Shown here: positions 29,428 through 38,889 of the stretch, piece by piece | Layout of the letters: each line of letters begins with the position of its first letter | Position numbering within the stretch: the stretch's first letter is position 1 | NCBI GenBank assembly: GCA_031286695.1 | Contig: JAITTY010000005.1 | Span: 868,001 to 932,000 of the forward strand | Reading direction: 5' to 3' | Length of the DNA: 64,000 nucleotides | Source: Sphingobacterium sp. | Lineage (GTDB): Bacteria > Bacteroidota > Bacteroidia > Sphingobacteriales > Sphingobacteriaceae | Made by a program: the position numbers and the translations under genes | Notes under the pieces: model-generated | What the model saw: the letters and a program-made list of their open reading frames with translations, nothing else | Databases searched by the model: none | What the model was told of the DNA's origin: nothing

Positions 29428-31035
29428 TTACCAATTTGGATTCTGTTTCAGATTCGCGTTGAGGTTAATTTCCCTTTGTGGAATAGGCCAGAGATAATGC
29501 TTTTTCGCATCAAAAACACGGCTTTCGGAGGCTGCCTCAACGACAACTGTCTCCCCCTTATTTTGATATGTGATCCCGTAAACCTTTCCAGAAACTACAT
29601 TTTCGGCGGTTTTCCATCGTCTTATATCCGCGAGATGCAATCCCTCAAATGCCAGTTCAACCGTACGCTCGCGACGAACCAGCTGACGAAGCTGAGACTG
29701 ATTGAGCTGGTTACTGACTAGCGGAAGTTTGACATCAGTACGCCCGCTTCTAACCTGATTGATTGCATCATATACACTTGCATCAATTTCGCCAAGCTCA
29801 ATCTTTGCCTCCGCATAGGTCAATAATACTTCCGCAAAACGTAATAGTATAATATTCAAACCGCTCTTGGAAGGATTAGCCAGATCTTTTTTATCGATAT
29901 ATTTTTTGATATTAAAGCCGGTTGTAGAAGCGATATAGGTACTCCCTACCGCATCAGCAGTACCACTGTTGGGTGCAGGATGAAAAATAGCCCCATTTGG
30001 AAGCGGATCGCCATCCAAAAAAATTGAAAGAGCAAGCCTAGAATCCCGATTTTTATAAGGATTTTTGGGGTCATAACCGCTATTGGCATCGTTAATTACA
30101 AGCCCATTGGAAGTTTCATAGCTATCTATCAGGGCTTTGGTAGGCACATAGGTACTTTGCCCATTCTGCTGGCTATAAGGTGCTAATAGGTTAAAAACAC
30201 TTTGTGTGTATATATTCTCCAGAAATTGCTTGTCTAACAACACCTCTTTATTATTTTCGGCCGCATACGTAAAAAGATTCGCATACAAGGGGTATAGCTC
30301 AAATCGTCTGCTATCGATAATAGCTTTTGCGGCTTTTGCTGCTGCTTCAAAATGTCCAGCGTATAAATCTGCCCTTGCTTTCAGGCCCAAGGCTGCCCAA
30401 CGGGTTATCCTTCCAACATCGTTGCTCGCATAGCTTTCTGGCAAACTTGCCGCAGCCTGATCCAATTCGGTGTCAATAAAATCGTAAATTTCTTTAAGGT
30501 TAGCGCGTTGTACAGCCCTTCCTTCTTCCAAAGTCAGCGGCGCTTTTACCAAAGGTACCCCGCCAAATAAATAGGCCAATTTGATATATTGATAGGCTCT
30601 TAACACACGAGCTTCGCCGATAAATCTGGCGATTAGTGCTTCATCCCGGCTGCCCTCGATCTTATCAACATTTGCCAAAAAGTAATTGGCCGCCCCGATT
30701 CCTTTATAGGCACTACTCCAGGTATTGTACAATCGGGAGCTTGAAGCGTCATAGGTACCAAGCTCGATATAGGCATCCACAGCGAATGGCTGATTGACAT
30801 GGGCGATATCTGTCAAGGCATCTGAATAGAATATTTCGGCGCCATCAAGATCATTGTAAAGGGCATTGACAGCCAGTTCTGCATCAGCTTGACTCTTCCA
30901 GAATATATTTTCAGACAGCCGGTCAGTGGGTACTGAATCCAACAGATTCTTATCGCAGCCAAATAGCATGCAAGACAGAAGTCCAAGATAAAAAAACAAG
31001 CTTATTTTAGGAGATAGATATTTGTAAAAATTCAT
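29428..31035 (-). CDS. susD: SusD/RagB-like glycan-binding lipoprotein (sulfatase locus)
   Basis: A 535-residue lipoprotein with a signal peptide ending CMLFGC and [16 protein letters not shown] after the lipid anchor. SusD signatures are [66 protein letters not shown] and [21 protein letters not shown]. The C-terminus [21 protein letters not shown] is the typical SusD ending. It stands between susC (34 bp upstream) and the sulfatase gene and should bind the glycan handled by that set. Confidence 0.95.
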   Translation of the reverse strand: MNFYKYLSPKISLFFYLGLLSCMLFGCDKNLLDSVPTDRLSENIFWKSQADAELAVNALYNDLDGAEIFYSDALTDIAHVNQPFAVDAYIELGTYDASSSRLYNTWSSAYKGIGAANYFLANVDKIEGSRDEALIARFIGEARVLRAYQYIKLAYLFGGVPLVKAPLTLEEGRAVQRANLKEIYDFIDTELDQAAASLPESYASNDVGRITRWAALGLKARADLYAGHFEAAAKAAKAIIDSRRFELYPLYANLFTYAAENNKEVLLDKQFLENIYTQSVFNLLAPYSQQNGQSTYVPTKALIDSYETSNGLVINDANSGYDPKNPYKNRDSRLALSIFLDGDPLPNGAIFHPAPNSGTADAVGSTYIASTTGFNIKKYIDKKDLANPSKSGLNIILLRFAEVLLTYAEAKIELGEIDASVYDAINQVRSGRTDVKLPLVSNQLNQSQLRQLVRRERTVELAFEGLHLADIRRWKTAENVVSGKVYGITYQNKGETVVVEAASESRVFDAKKHYLWPIPQREINLNANLKQNPNW

Positions 31036-31069
31036 TATTCTTCAATTATAAATGATATAAACAATCACA

Positions 31070-34000
31070 TTATAGGGTCAAATTCACCCCCAGTGTATAG
31101 AGTCCAGTTTGTGGGTAGTAAACAGCTCTTCCAGACTCTGCTTCAGGATCCAGATTCCATTCGTTCAATTTTGAAATTGTCCATAAATTCGTCGCAGATA
31201 GATATACACGCAGTTTATTGACCGTTGTTTTTCCGACGGCATGTAAAGGTATGGTATATCCAAATTGAATATTTTTCAGACGCAGATAAGATCCATTGAC
31301 GACCAGGCGATCAGCGGTTGCTACATTACGCAGATCATATTTGACCACACGCGGAAAGCGTGCATCCGTATGTGTTGGTGTCCAATAATCAGCCGTAAAT
31401 ATTTCATGCGTAAATCCTTCTTGATTTCCCATCTCTGCCAGTGCTCCTGATAATCGTGTATCAACTTTGGCGGCGCCTTGAAATAACAGATCAAGATCAA
31501 AATTCCTGAAGGTGAAATTACCATTGAGGCCGAACGTATATTTTGGGAAGGAGTTTCCAATAGCGGTCATATCATCGGCATTAATAACTCCGTCTCCATT
31601 TAAATCGACATATTTAACATCACCCGGTTTGGTATTTGTCGCATAGGTGGCTCCATAAGCTTTAATTTCCTCCGCAGATTGAAAAAGACCATCGGTTTTA
31701 TACCCCCATAAGGTATTGACCGGAAGCCCTTTGGCAATAATATACCGTGGATCTATATCCGAACCCGAGATATATGGGCCAGTACCTTTTAGATCCGTTA
31801 CCTCATTATGGTTGATGCTAAAATTTGCGTTTAACTGGTAAGCAAAGGCTCCCGGAGCACTCGGTCTTTTCTGATAATTGGCACTGAATTCCCAGCCCCG
31901 GTTAAGTACCGTTCCTGCATTCTGGGGAGATGGCTTCAATCCCAGTACCGCAGGAATATCTAAATTCAGCAGAATATCATCCGTTACCTTGTTGTAATAA
32001 TCTAGCGTAAACGTCAATTTATTATTCAGAAAAGAAGCATCCAGACCTAAATCATACTGCGTCGTCGATTCCCAGCCCAGTTGTTGATTGGCATAACTGT
32101 CCAGCCGATAGCCTTGTACCGATTTACCGCCGAAATCGTAACCCGCTGCAATCAGAGCCGAATAATAGCTGTATAGATCCACCGACTGATTTCCAGTTTT
32201 ACCCCATGAGGCTCTTAGCTTAAACTCGTTTAACCAGGTTTTTAGTGGGGTCCAAAACTGTTCTTTCGATAAGAGCCAGCCTGCGGATGCAGAAGGGAAA
32301 AAGCCATATTGCTTGTCTCCGGTAAAACGGGAAGAACCATCGTATCTGCCATTCACCTCCAGCAGATACCGGCCATTCCAATCATAATTTACCCGCCCAA
32401 AGAAAGAGCGCAAACCATACTGCACATCATACCCACCATTATTTTTTGTCGCATCATCGGCTCCCTGTCCGATAGAAGTAATGTCATTATTGTAAAATCG
32501 TTCGCGATAGGCACTCAGGTAATTTTGATCGTTATGAATCTGGGAATATCCAGCAAGTGCCTTGATATGATGGGCACCTAGCTCCAGCTGATAAGTCAAC
32601 AAATTGTTCCAGGTATATTCCTTGCTATTATCGCGAATTTCTGTCAGTGAATTGATGGGAAAACTCTTAACTACCGCCGTACTTCGATCCTTATTTTCAA
32701 ATGCATTCAAAAATGTCTTGCTATTATTAAAGTTTATCCTTGCCCCAAATTGAGAGGTAAATAGCAAATTTTTCATGAGCTGAATATCTGTTTTTACAAT
32801 AGAACTCAAGTAATTTTCATTGACTTTCCTAAAGCCGCTTTTTTCAATCAACATCAACGGATTATTGCCCTGCGTGCTCAATCCATAAGTACCATCATCG
32901 TATTTAGGCACGACCCACATTGAACCGTGAAAAAAGTTATTGATCGGATCACGTCCGGGTTCCGAAGCTTTGCTGTACCGGTAATTGATGCTCCCTGTAA
33001 AATTGAGCCAAGAAGTTGCTTTATAATCGTTGTTTAGACGAATGTCAGCCAGCTCGGAACCATAGTGTTCAATAATACCATCCTGCTTATTGTAACGGAC
33101 CGCCAGTCTGGACCGCAGAATCTCATTCCCACCAGCAAATGACAATGAATGGTCTTGTTGCGGAGCCGTTTTCAGCAGCGTGTCAAACCAGGTATTCGGT
33201 AAAGGATATTTTTCACGGTCTGTTGCTGTGCGATAGGCCCCGATGGATTCGTCGTTAAATCGCGCCGGCACCGCTAGTCCTGCATTGCGGTAAGCATCCT
33301 GCTGCAATTGGAGATAAGATACGGCATCCATTTGCTTAGGCTTATTAATTGATTTCTGCAGGGCGTAATAGCCATTATAGTCAATCACAACATGTCCCGA
33401 TTTTGCACTTTTGGTGGTGACAATGATAACACCGTTTGTCGCGCGTGAACCATATATCGCTGTGGAAGCGGCATCCTTTAGGACTGAAATTGAGGCGATA
33501 TCATTCGGGTTGAGTTTGGACCAAGGCTGTTCGATTCCATCCACAATAACCAAAGCATTATTCTTGCTGAGATCATATCCACTGGTGCTGCTCGAATTGG
33601 TATTAAATGTCGTTAATCCCCGGATTCGGATATTGGCAGCTGATTGCCCCGGTTTTCCACCAAGGTCTTGAACAGTTACCCCCGGCAGCAACCCCTGTAA
33701 AGCCTGCTGGGTATTAGAAACCGGTCTCTTCGTCAGTTTATCGCCTTCAATACTGGCAATTGAATTGGTCAGCGAAATTTTCTTCTGTGTTCCGTAGCCA
33801 ACAACGACTACCTCATCAAGGTCCTGCGTAACGGGCTCCAATTCAATTTTCGTAGGAGACTCGGAAACCAACAAGGTCTTCTTTTTATAACCGATGCGCG
33901 AGAGCGTAATGGAGAACGGTAATTTCTGTCCGGTTACAATTTGAAAAAATCCTTTTTGGTCTGTTGTAACCGCATGAGTTACCGCTTCGAGCTGAATGGT

Positions 34001-34165
34001 TACGCCTTCAAGTGGCTGCTTATGCTGGCTATCATATACATATCCTGATAAGGATGCATTGATAATCGGTCTAACATCAGTTTGCGCATATGCCTGATGC
34101 CCAAGGCCAGATAATAGTAAACATAGCGACAAGGTAGAATACCGGAGTACCCTAAGATTTTTCAT
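31070..34165 (-). CDS. susC: SusC/RagA family TonB-linked outer membrane transporter (sulfatase locus)
   Basis: The first ATG, at 34165, gives a good signal peptide (MKNLRVLRYSTLSLCLLLSG to AYAQ); the longer frame to 34195 starts with TTG and adds nothing plausible. A regulatory-like domain (LSGYVYDSQHKQPLEGVTIQLE) precedes DEVVVVGYGTQKKISLTNSI, the plug (VDGIEQPWSKLN, VLKDAASTAIYGSRATNGVIIVTTKS) and the beta barrel. About 1031 residues, normal for the family. It is the first gene of a three-gene susC-susD-sulfatase set. No regulator gene is adjacent. Confidence 0.95.
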   Translation of the reverse strand: MKNLRVLRYSTLSLCLLLSGLGHQAYAQTDVRPIINASLSGYVYDSQHKQPLEGVTIQLEAVTHAVTTDQKGFFQIVTGQKLPFSITLSRIGYKKKTLLVSESPTKIELEPVTQDLDEVVVVGYGTQKKISLTNSIASIEGDKLTKRPVSNTQQALQGLLPGVTVQDLGGKPGQSAANIRIRGLTTFNTNSSSTSGYDLSKNNALVIVDGIEQPWSKLNPNDIASISVLKDAASTAIYGSRATNGVIIVTTKSAKSGHVVIDYNGYYALQKSINKPKQMDAVSYLQLQQDAYRNAGLAVPARFNDESIGAYRTATDREKYPLPNTWFDTLLKTAPQQDHSLSFAGGNEILRSRLAVRYNKQDGIIEHYGSELADIRLNNDYKATSWLNFTGSINYRYSKASEPGRDPINNFFHGSMWVVPKYDDGTYGLSTQGNNPLMLIEKSGFRKVNENYLSSIVKTDIQLMKNLLFTSQFGARINFNNSKTFLNAFENKDRSTAVVKSFPINSLTEIRDNSKEYTWNNLLTYQLELGAHHIKALAGYSQIHNDQNYLSAYRERFYNNDITSIGQGADDATKNNGGYDVQYGLRSFFGRVNYDWNGRYLLEVNGRYDGSSRFTGDKQYGFFPSASAGWLLSKEQFWTPLKTWLNEFKLRASWGKTGNQSVDLYSYYSALIAAGYDFGGKSVQGYRLDSYANQQLGWESTTQYDLGLDASFLNNKLTFTLDYYNKVTDDILLNLDIPAVLGLKPSPQNAGTVLNRGWEFSANYQKRPSAPGAFAYQLNANFSINHNEVTDLKGTGPYISGSDIDPRYIIAKGLPVNTLWGYKTDGLFQSAEEIKAYGATYATNTKPGDVKYVDLNGDGVINADDMTAIGNSFPKYTFGLNGNFTFRNFDLDLLFQGAAKVDTRLSGALAEMGNQEGFTHEIFTADYWTPTHTDARFPRVVKYDLRNVATADRLVVNGSYLRLKNIQFGYTIPLHAVGKTTVNKLRVYLSATNLWTISKLNEWNLDPEAESGRAVYYPQTGLYTLGVNLTL

Positions 34166-34604
34166 AGATAAAGTGTTAATGGTGAATACGAACAAGTGCC
34201 AACGCCAATCGAAAACCTGTTTTTATTTTGAAGACATCAGGGGAAGCGAGCGCCTCCCCTAGTGTCAGTTTGAGAAAAGATAAGGGAAATTATCCTATAT
34301 AACACATTCGCATCTTTCTTACATCAGGGGTTTTAGCCTTCAAAGACTTTGCAGTAATACTTACGAAAAATGTGCTTTTACTAATATTGATATGTTCCAT
34401 AATAATATATTCATACGGTACGCTGAAAAAGTAACCTATTTTCAACAGCCACCTGTTATCTCCTCACAAATATAGAAGTAATTTTAATATAATCTACCAA
34501 TCCTATAGATTTTATTAAAATAAATAAATAGGATATGCTGGAGCTCTACAAAAGCAAGCCAGTAAGCTTTAAAGAATTGGCGATTGGGGTTAACCGGGGA
34601 GTTC
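34166..34604 (-). promoter_or_regulatory. Long leader region of sulfatase-locus susC, with hairpin and candidate promoter
   Basis: This 439-bp gap holds no gene. Read leftward, TATATTTG (complement of 34467-34474) fits the -7 consensus, with a TTG (complement of 34498-34500) 23 bp upstream, slightly long. That would give a leader near 300 nt. Within it AGGGGA (34239-34244) and TCCCCT (34255-34260) form a G/C hairpin about 75 bp before the susC start. Leader length and hairpin suggest control after initiation, but this is inference. Confidence 0.4.
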
Positions 34605-35591
34605 TTATTTTAGCGTTTTTAAATAGGTTTTGATCAGCAGTATTCCTTCATCATGCAGTACGGTGGTTCCTTTTTGCGGCATATGCATCTCTCCCAATGT
34701 AGACATCCGTCCAATAATCTTGGCTTGTTTCAACCAAATCCCAGTTTCATTCAGGGGGCTTTCATATCGAAGGTCCAGCATAGTCATATAAGCAGTCCCT
34801 TTAGGATTATGACAATGGGCGCAATTAATCTCCAGATAAGCTCGTGCGCGTTCTACGCTCGATTGATCAGTATCATCATAAGCCGGCAAATGACTGAAGC
34901 CATTCAGGGACTTCAGATCGAGTGCTTCCTGCTTCGCCAACAGCATCAATTGTTGAATACTGTCGCGATCGTGAACGATGAACCGGTTCAGGTTTCTGAT
35001 CTTCGGCCCTATTGGAAGCAGATGATTTCCTTGCCGATGGCATGCCATACAATCCTTCCGTGAAGGAATAATATAATTTGTTTTTCGCTCGACACCTTTG
35101 TCGTCCAAAAACGAAACTGGTACGGAAGCACTGTCCATCAACAGAAACGCTTCATCCTGGGACGCATTCCATTGATAGGTAGCTGCGTTCCACTGTCCGT
35201 CTTTATGGATCAAAAGCCGCGTTTCAAGTAGCTGTAATCTCGAGTTTTCTACCGTATCTCCCGGGGGATAAAAAAAAGTTTTGGCAATGATGGTACCATC
35301 CGGGAAGCTGGGTAAACCATCGTCTGAGGCAGTCATTTTTTTTCCCTTAGGGAGAAAGATGACACGTTTTTTATCTGTATAGTCTGTAAATAAGGCCGAA
35401 GCTAATTCGTAGGAAAAACCCTGGTCGTTTGGAACAAGATCTGCAATTCTACCCTTGAATAAATTGTAATCAGATAATTTATCCCTGAATACCAAATTAT
35501 CTTTAGCAACTGTTCCCCGTCCGGTATTATTCAGTATAATAAAAAGTATGGGTATCAATAAAACACCCATCAAAATTAGCACTTTTTTCAT
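34605..35591 (-). CDS. Diheme c-type cytochrome, SO2930-like
   Basis: A 328-residue exported protein with an N-terminal membrane/signal segment (about 4-21) and two heme c motifs, CMACH (181-185) and CAHCH (257-261). Between them are PIGPKIRNLNRF and a helical stretch. Before the first heme is a domain with FLPKGKKM and FPDGTIIAKTFFYP, as seen in SO2930-type diheme cytochromes. The role is probably periplasmic electron transfer, partner unknown. It is divergent from cydAB with a 227-bp gap, so shared control with the bd oxidase is possible but not shown. Confidence 0.75.
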   Translation of the reverse strand: MKKVLILMGVLLIPILFIILNNTGRGTVAKDNLVFRDKLSDYNLFKGRIADLVPNDQGFSYELASALFTDYTDKKRVIFLPKGKKMTASDDGLPSFPDGTIIAKTFFYPPGDTVENSRLQLLETRLLIHKDGQWNAATYQWNASQDEAFLLMDSASVPVSFLDDKGVERKTNYIIPSRKDCMACHRQGNHLLPIGPKIRNLNRFIVHDRDSIQQLMLLAKQEALDLKSLNGFSHLPAYDDTDQSSVERARAYLEINCAHCHNPKGTAYMTMLDLRYESPLNETGIWLKQAKIIGRMSTLGEMHMPQKGTTVLHDEGILLIKTYLKTLK

Positions 35592-35818
35592 TTCCCTAAT
35601 GCTCTTCTACCCTTCCGCCATTATCTTAAAATTCGGACGAAGATAAGATAAAAAAGAGATTACAGTGATGGATTGCTTCGGTTGACTTTCATATTTTACA
35701 ATCAGGACAGAAATCAGGAGAAATCCAGCTTTTTTATCAAAAAAATAAAACTTTTCATGGATATATACGCAAATAAAATGGCTATATTTAACTGTCTTTT
35801 AACCAAAACTTCGGATCC

Positions 35819-37156
35819 ATGGAAGATATGATTCTCTATAATCGGCTTCAGTTCGCTTTTACAATTACATTCCATTATTTATTCCCCCAATTGACCATGG
35901 GTTTATCCCTCATGATCGTCTATTTCAAATGGAAATTTCTGCAAACACAGAACGAAGATTACAACCATGCGTCAAAATTTTGGATGAAAATCTTTGCGCT
36001 TAATTTCACCATGGGTGTTGTAACGGGTATTCCCATGGAGTTTCAATTTGGCACCAACTGGGCAAAATTTTCTGAACTTACGGGTGGGATTATTGGACAG
36101 ACCTTAGCCATGGAAGGCATGTTTTCCTTTTTCTTGGAATCCTCGTTTCTGGGGATGTTTCTGTTTGGAGAGAAGCTGCTCGGCCATAAACTCCATTTTT
36201 TATCCGGACTCATGGTCTTTATTGGATCTTGGGCTAGCGGCTTTCTGATTATTGCTACCCACTCCTGGATGCAGCATCCCGTTGGGTATGAAATACTCGA
36301 AAATGGCAAGTTTGTCCTCAACAACTTCAGTTCACTATTTAGCAATCCTTGGCTATGGCCCTCCTATCTCCACAATCAAGCCGCGTCGTTGGTGACCAGC
36401 TCCTTTTTCGTTGCTTCTATAGGCGCGTTTTATCTGCTCAGTGACAGGCATAGCAAATTTGGAAAGATATTCGTTAAAAGCGGTGTCATCTTTGGTGCGA
36501 TCTCCTCGGTGATGCTTGCATTTCCAACGGGAGACCTTGCCGCCAAAAATGTGGTTAAATATCAGCCCGCAGCATTCGCTGGTATGGAAGGGATTTTCAA
36601 AACCGAAAAAGGTGGATCAGAGATTATTCTGATTGGCCAGCCGGACATGGAAAATAAAAAATTAGACAATAAAATAGCTGTGCCGAATGTATTAAGTTTC
36701 CTCACTTATCAGCGTTGGGATGCGGAAATTAAAGGATTAAATGAATTTGATCAGTCTTTGCATCCGACCAACGTGCCGGGGTTGTATTACAGTTATCATA
36801 TTATGGTCGGTCTGGGTACGATATTTATTGGAATTATGATTCTTGGGGCTCTATTACTCTGGCGGAATAAGCTCTATCAAACCAAGTGGTTATTATGGAT
36901 CATCATGTTTATGATCCCTTTCCCCTACATCGCCAATACCGCCGGATGGTATACGGCAGAGCTCGGACGGCAGCCCTGGCTCGTTTATAATTTAATGCGG
37001 ATGGTCGACGGGGTCTCACCTACCGTATCTTCTGGCAACACCTTATTTACCTTTCTGGGTTTCGTCGGACTGTATATCCTGCTGGGACTGCTATTCTTGA
37101 TGTTAGTCCTAAAAATTATTAGAAAAGGTCCTGAAACGACAGTTGCATTAACCTAA
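35819..37156 (+). CDS. cydA: Cytochrome bd ubiquinol/menaquinol oxidase subunit I
   Basis: A 445-residue multi-helix membrane protein. Heme ligands and key residues fit CydA: H19 in TFHYLFPQLTMG, E99 in AMEGMFSFFLESSF, and H185 in PSYLHNQ. GRQPW near the C-terminal third is the quinol-oxidase signature. The quinol-binding loop is short compared with the 522-residue E. coli protein, so this is the short-Q-loop type. With CydB it reduces oxygen to water with high affinity and tolerates oxidative or nitrosative stress. cydB begins 6 bp after the stop. Confidence 0.95.
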   Translation: MEDMILYNRLQFAFTITFHYLFPQLTMGLSLMIVYFKWKFLQTQNEDYNHASKFWMKIFALNFTMGVVTGIPMEFQFGTNWAKFSELTGGIIGQTLAMEGMFSFFLESSFLGMFLFGEKLLGHKLHFLSGLMVFIGSWASGFLIIATHSWMQHPVGYEILENGKFVLNNFSSLFSNPWLWPSYLHNQAASLVTSSFFVASIGAFYLLSDRHSKFGKIFVKSGVIFGAISSVMLAFPTGDLAAKNVVKYQPAAFAGMEGIFKTEKGGSEIILIGQPDMENKKLDNKIAVPNVLSFLTYQRWDAEIKGLNEFDQSLHPTNVPGLYYSYHIMVGLGTIFIGIMILGALLLWRNKLYQTKWLLWIIMFMIPFPYIANTAGWYTAELGRQPWLVYNLMRMVDGVSPTVSSGNTLFTFLGFVGLYILLGLLFLMLVLKIIRKGPETTVALT

Positions 37157-37162
37157 TTAGCT

Positions 37163-38239
37163 ATGGAAATATTCTGGTTTATCGTATTAACTTTCATGCT
37201 GGGAATTTATATCGTACTCGATGGGTACGATTTTGGGGCGGGAATTGTCCATCTATTCTTCGCTAAGACCGAACAGGAAAAAAAAGCTGTAACAAATTCC
37301 ATTGGACCATTTTGGGATGCCAATGAAGTATGGCTCATTGCTTCCGGAGGGGTATTATTTTTTGCTTTTCCTACACTCTACGCTTCTTCGTTCAGTGGGT
37401 TTTACCTACCGCTCATGCTTGTATTGTGGCTGCTTATTTTTAGAGCGATAAGTCTCGAGCTGCGGGGTCAGGTTCACCACCGCCTTTGGGAAGCTTTATG
37501 GGACAGAGCCTTTGGACTAGCAAGCTTATTGCTCGCGCTTTTCTTTGGCGCTGCCCTCGGAAATGTCGTCCGGGGAGTCAACCTGGGTATGGTAGAAAAT
37601 GGTGTATCGACGCAAGAGCCACATTATTTCTTCTTAGCACTTTGGAATCCGACATTTGACCCTTTAGCCCAGCATCAAGGCATTATAGACTGGTTCACCA
37701 TTATATTAGGGCTGGTTGCCGTAGTTACCTTAACAATTCACGGTGCAGGATGGGTAATCCTGAAGACATCCAGCACACTCAACGCTAGATTAAAAAATAT
37801 TATTTTTAAACTCAACTTTGTCTTGCTTATTCTCGTCATGCTATCGGCCTACGTATGGCACTATGTAAAACCCATCTCCTTAAACAATCTTCAAAATCAT
37901 TATTGGCTTTGGATATTTCCGCTTATCGCAACAGTCGGATTGCTTGGCCAATTTTGGATCCGAACATTTAAAAGAGATGGTACTGGATTTTTATTTTCAT
38001 CACTTTTTATACTAGGTAGTTTTGCGACCACTGTTGCGTCCATGTTCCCCATACTGTTACCTTCGACAAATGACGTAAATCCTTCCTTGACTATTCAAAA
38101 TGCCGCGGCACATGAATATGGTCTTTCGGTCGGTTTAGGTTGGTTTATGTTTGCAGCTATTTTGGTGGTAGCCTATTTCATCATCCAATTCAGGGTATTC
38201 AAAGGTAAACTGGATGACGTAGGTTATGGCGAACACTAA
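37163..38239 (+). CDS. cydB: Cytochrome bd oxidase subunit II
   Basis: A 358-residue membrane protein with the family start MEIFWFIVLTFMLGIYIVLDGYDFGAGIVHLFF and FWDANEVWLIASGGVLFFAFP, both conserved in CydB. Several further hydrophobic helices follow and the C-terminus is cytosolic. It pairs with CydA, 6 bp upstream. No cydX-like small ORF or cydCD exporter is visible nearby. The gene converges with the response regulator gene, with only 14 bp between the stops. Confidence 0.95.
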   Translation: MEIFWFIVLTFMLGIYIVLDGYDFGAGIVHLFFAKTEQEKKAVTNSIGPFWDANEVWLIASGGVLFFAFPTLYASSFSGFYLPLMLVLWLLIFRAISLELRGQVHHRLWEALWDRAFGLASLLLALFFGAALGNVVRGVNLGMVENGVSTQEPHYFFLALWNPTFDPLAQHQGIIDWFTIILGLVAVVTLTIHGAGWVILKTSSTLNARLKNIIFKLNFVLLILVMLSAYVWHYVKPISLNNLQNHYWLWIFPLIATVGLLGQFWIRTFKRDGTGFLFSSLFILGSFATTVASMFPILLPSTNDVNPSLTIQNAAAHEYGLSVGLGWFMFAAILVVAYFIIQFRVFKGKLDDVGYGEH

Positions 38240-38253
38240 GTAATCGTTTCTTA

Positions 38254-38877
38254 TTACAGTCCCAATAGTTTATGTTTCAGCGCAAGCTGAACAAGTTCTA
38301 TCATGTTTTTTACTTTAAATTTAGTCAATAGATTGCGTCGATGTGTTTCTACGGTAACTGGACTTAAAAACAGCTGTTCAGCGATCTGATTCGTCGTAAG
38401 ACCATTTGAGATCAGGATCAGAATCTCCTTTTCACGCTGTGTAAGCCGGGGAAGGCTCTTCATCGTAGAAACTGCACCAGTATATAATTCTTTTGCACGA
38501 TCACAGATGGCTTCTCTGCCCTCGAGCCCCAGCTGCACACAGTCCAGAAACTCCCCGTTGGACACATCCTTTAAAATATAACCATTTCCTCCAGCCTGCA
38601 TAAACTGAAAAATAAGATTGCCATCGGCCAGGTTACTTAACGCGACAATAGGAATCAAAGGGAACAGCTTCCTTACCTGTGCACAGACCTCCACTCCGCT
38701 GATATTCAAAAGCTGCATATCCATCAGCAACAGGTCAGCTTTCGTTGTATTTAGAAATTCAATCAATGATACCTCTTCCAAAAAGGGATACACCTGATAC
38801 CCATCCTGATTATTGAGAAAAGAAGCAACACCTTCCAACAATAAGGGATGATCGTCTAACACTGCAATTATCTTCAT
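38254..38877 (-). CDS. NarL/LuxR-family response regulator
   Basis: A 207-residue regulator with a receiver domain (1-120: acidic pair D8/D9, phospho-acceptor D53 in LLLMDMQLLN, conserved K103) and a C-terminal LuxR-type helix-turn-helix (about 140-205; LTQREKEILILISNGLTTNQIAEQLFLSPVTVETH). It starts 12 bp after the histidine kinase gene and is its likely partner. Targets cannot be read from the sequence. Confidence 0.92.
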   Translation of the reverse strand: MKIIAVLDDHPLLLEGVASFLNNQDGYQVYPFLEEVSLIEFLNTTKADLLLMDMQLLNISGVEVCAQVRKLFPLIPIVALSNLADGNLIFQFMQAGGNGYILKDVSNGEFLDCVQLGLEGREAICDRAKELYTGAVSTMKSLPRLTQREKEILILISNGLTTNQIAEQLFLSPVTVETHRRNLLTKFKVKNMIELVQLALKHKLLGL

Positions 38878-38889
38878 GACCCCACCTAT

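Noticed and set aside
788..34165. Genomic island or recent transfer of the PULs
   Set aside because: I see no integrase, tRNA junction, insertion sequence or clear change in codon use at the borders; a composition calculation would be needed to reopen this.
34653..35063. 136-codon plus-strand ORF inside the diheme cytochrome gene
   Set aside because: The opposite strand carries both CxxCH motifs in a full-length frame, so this is a shadow.
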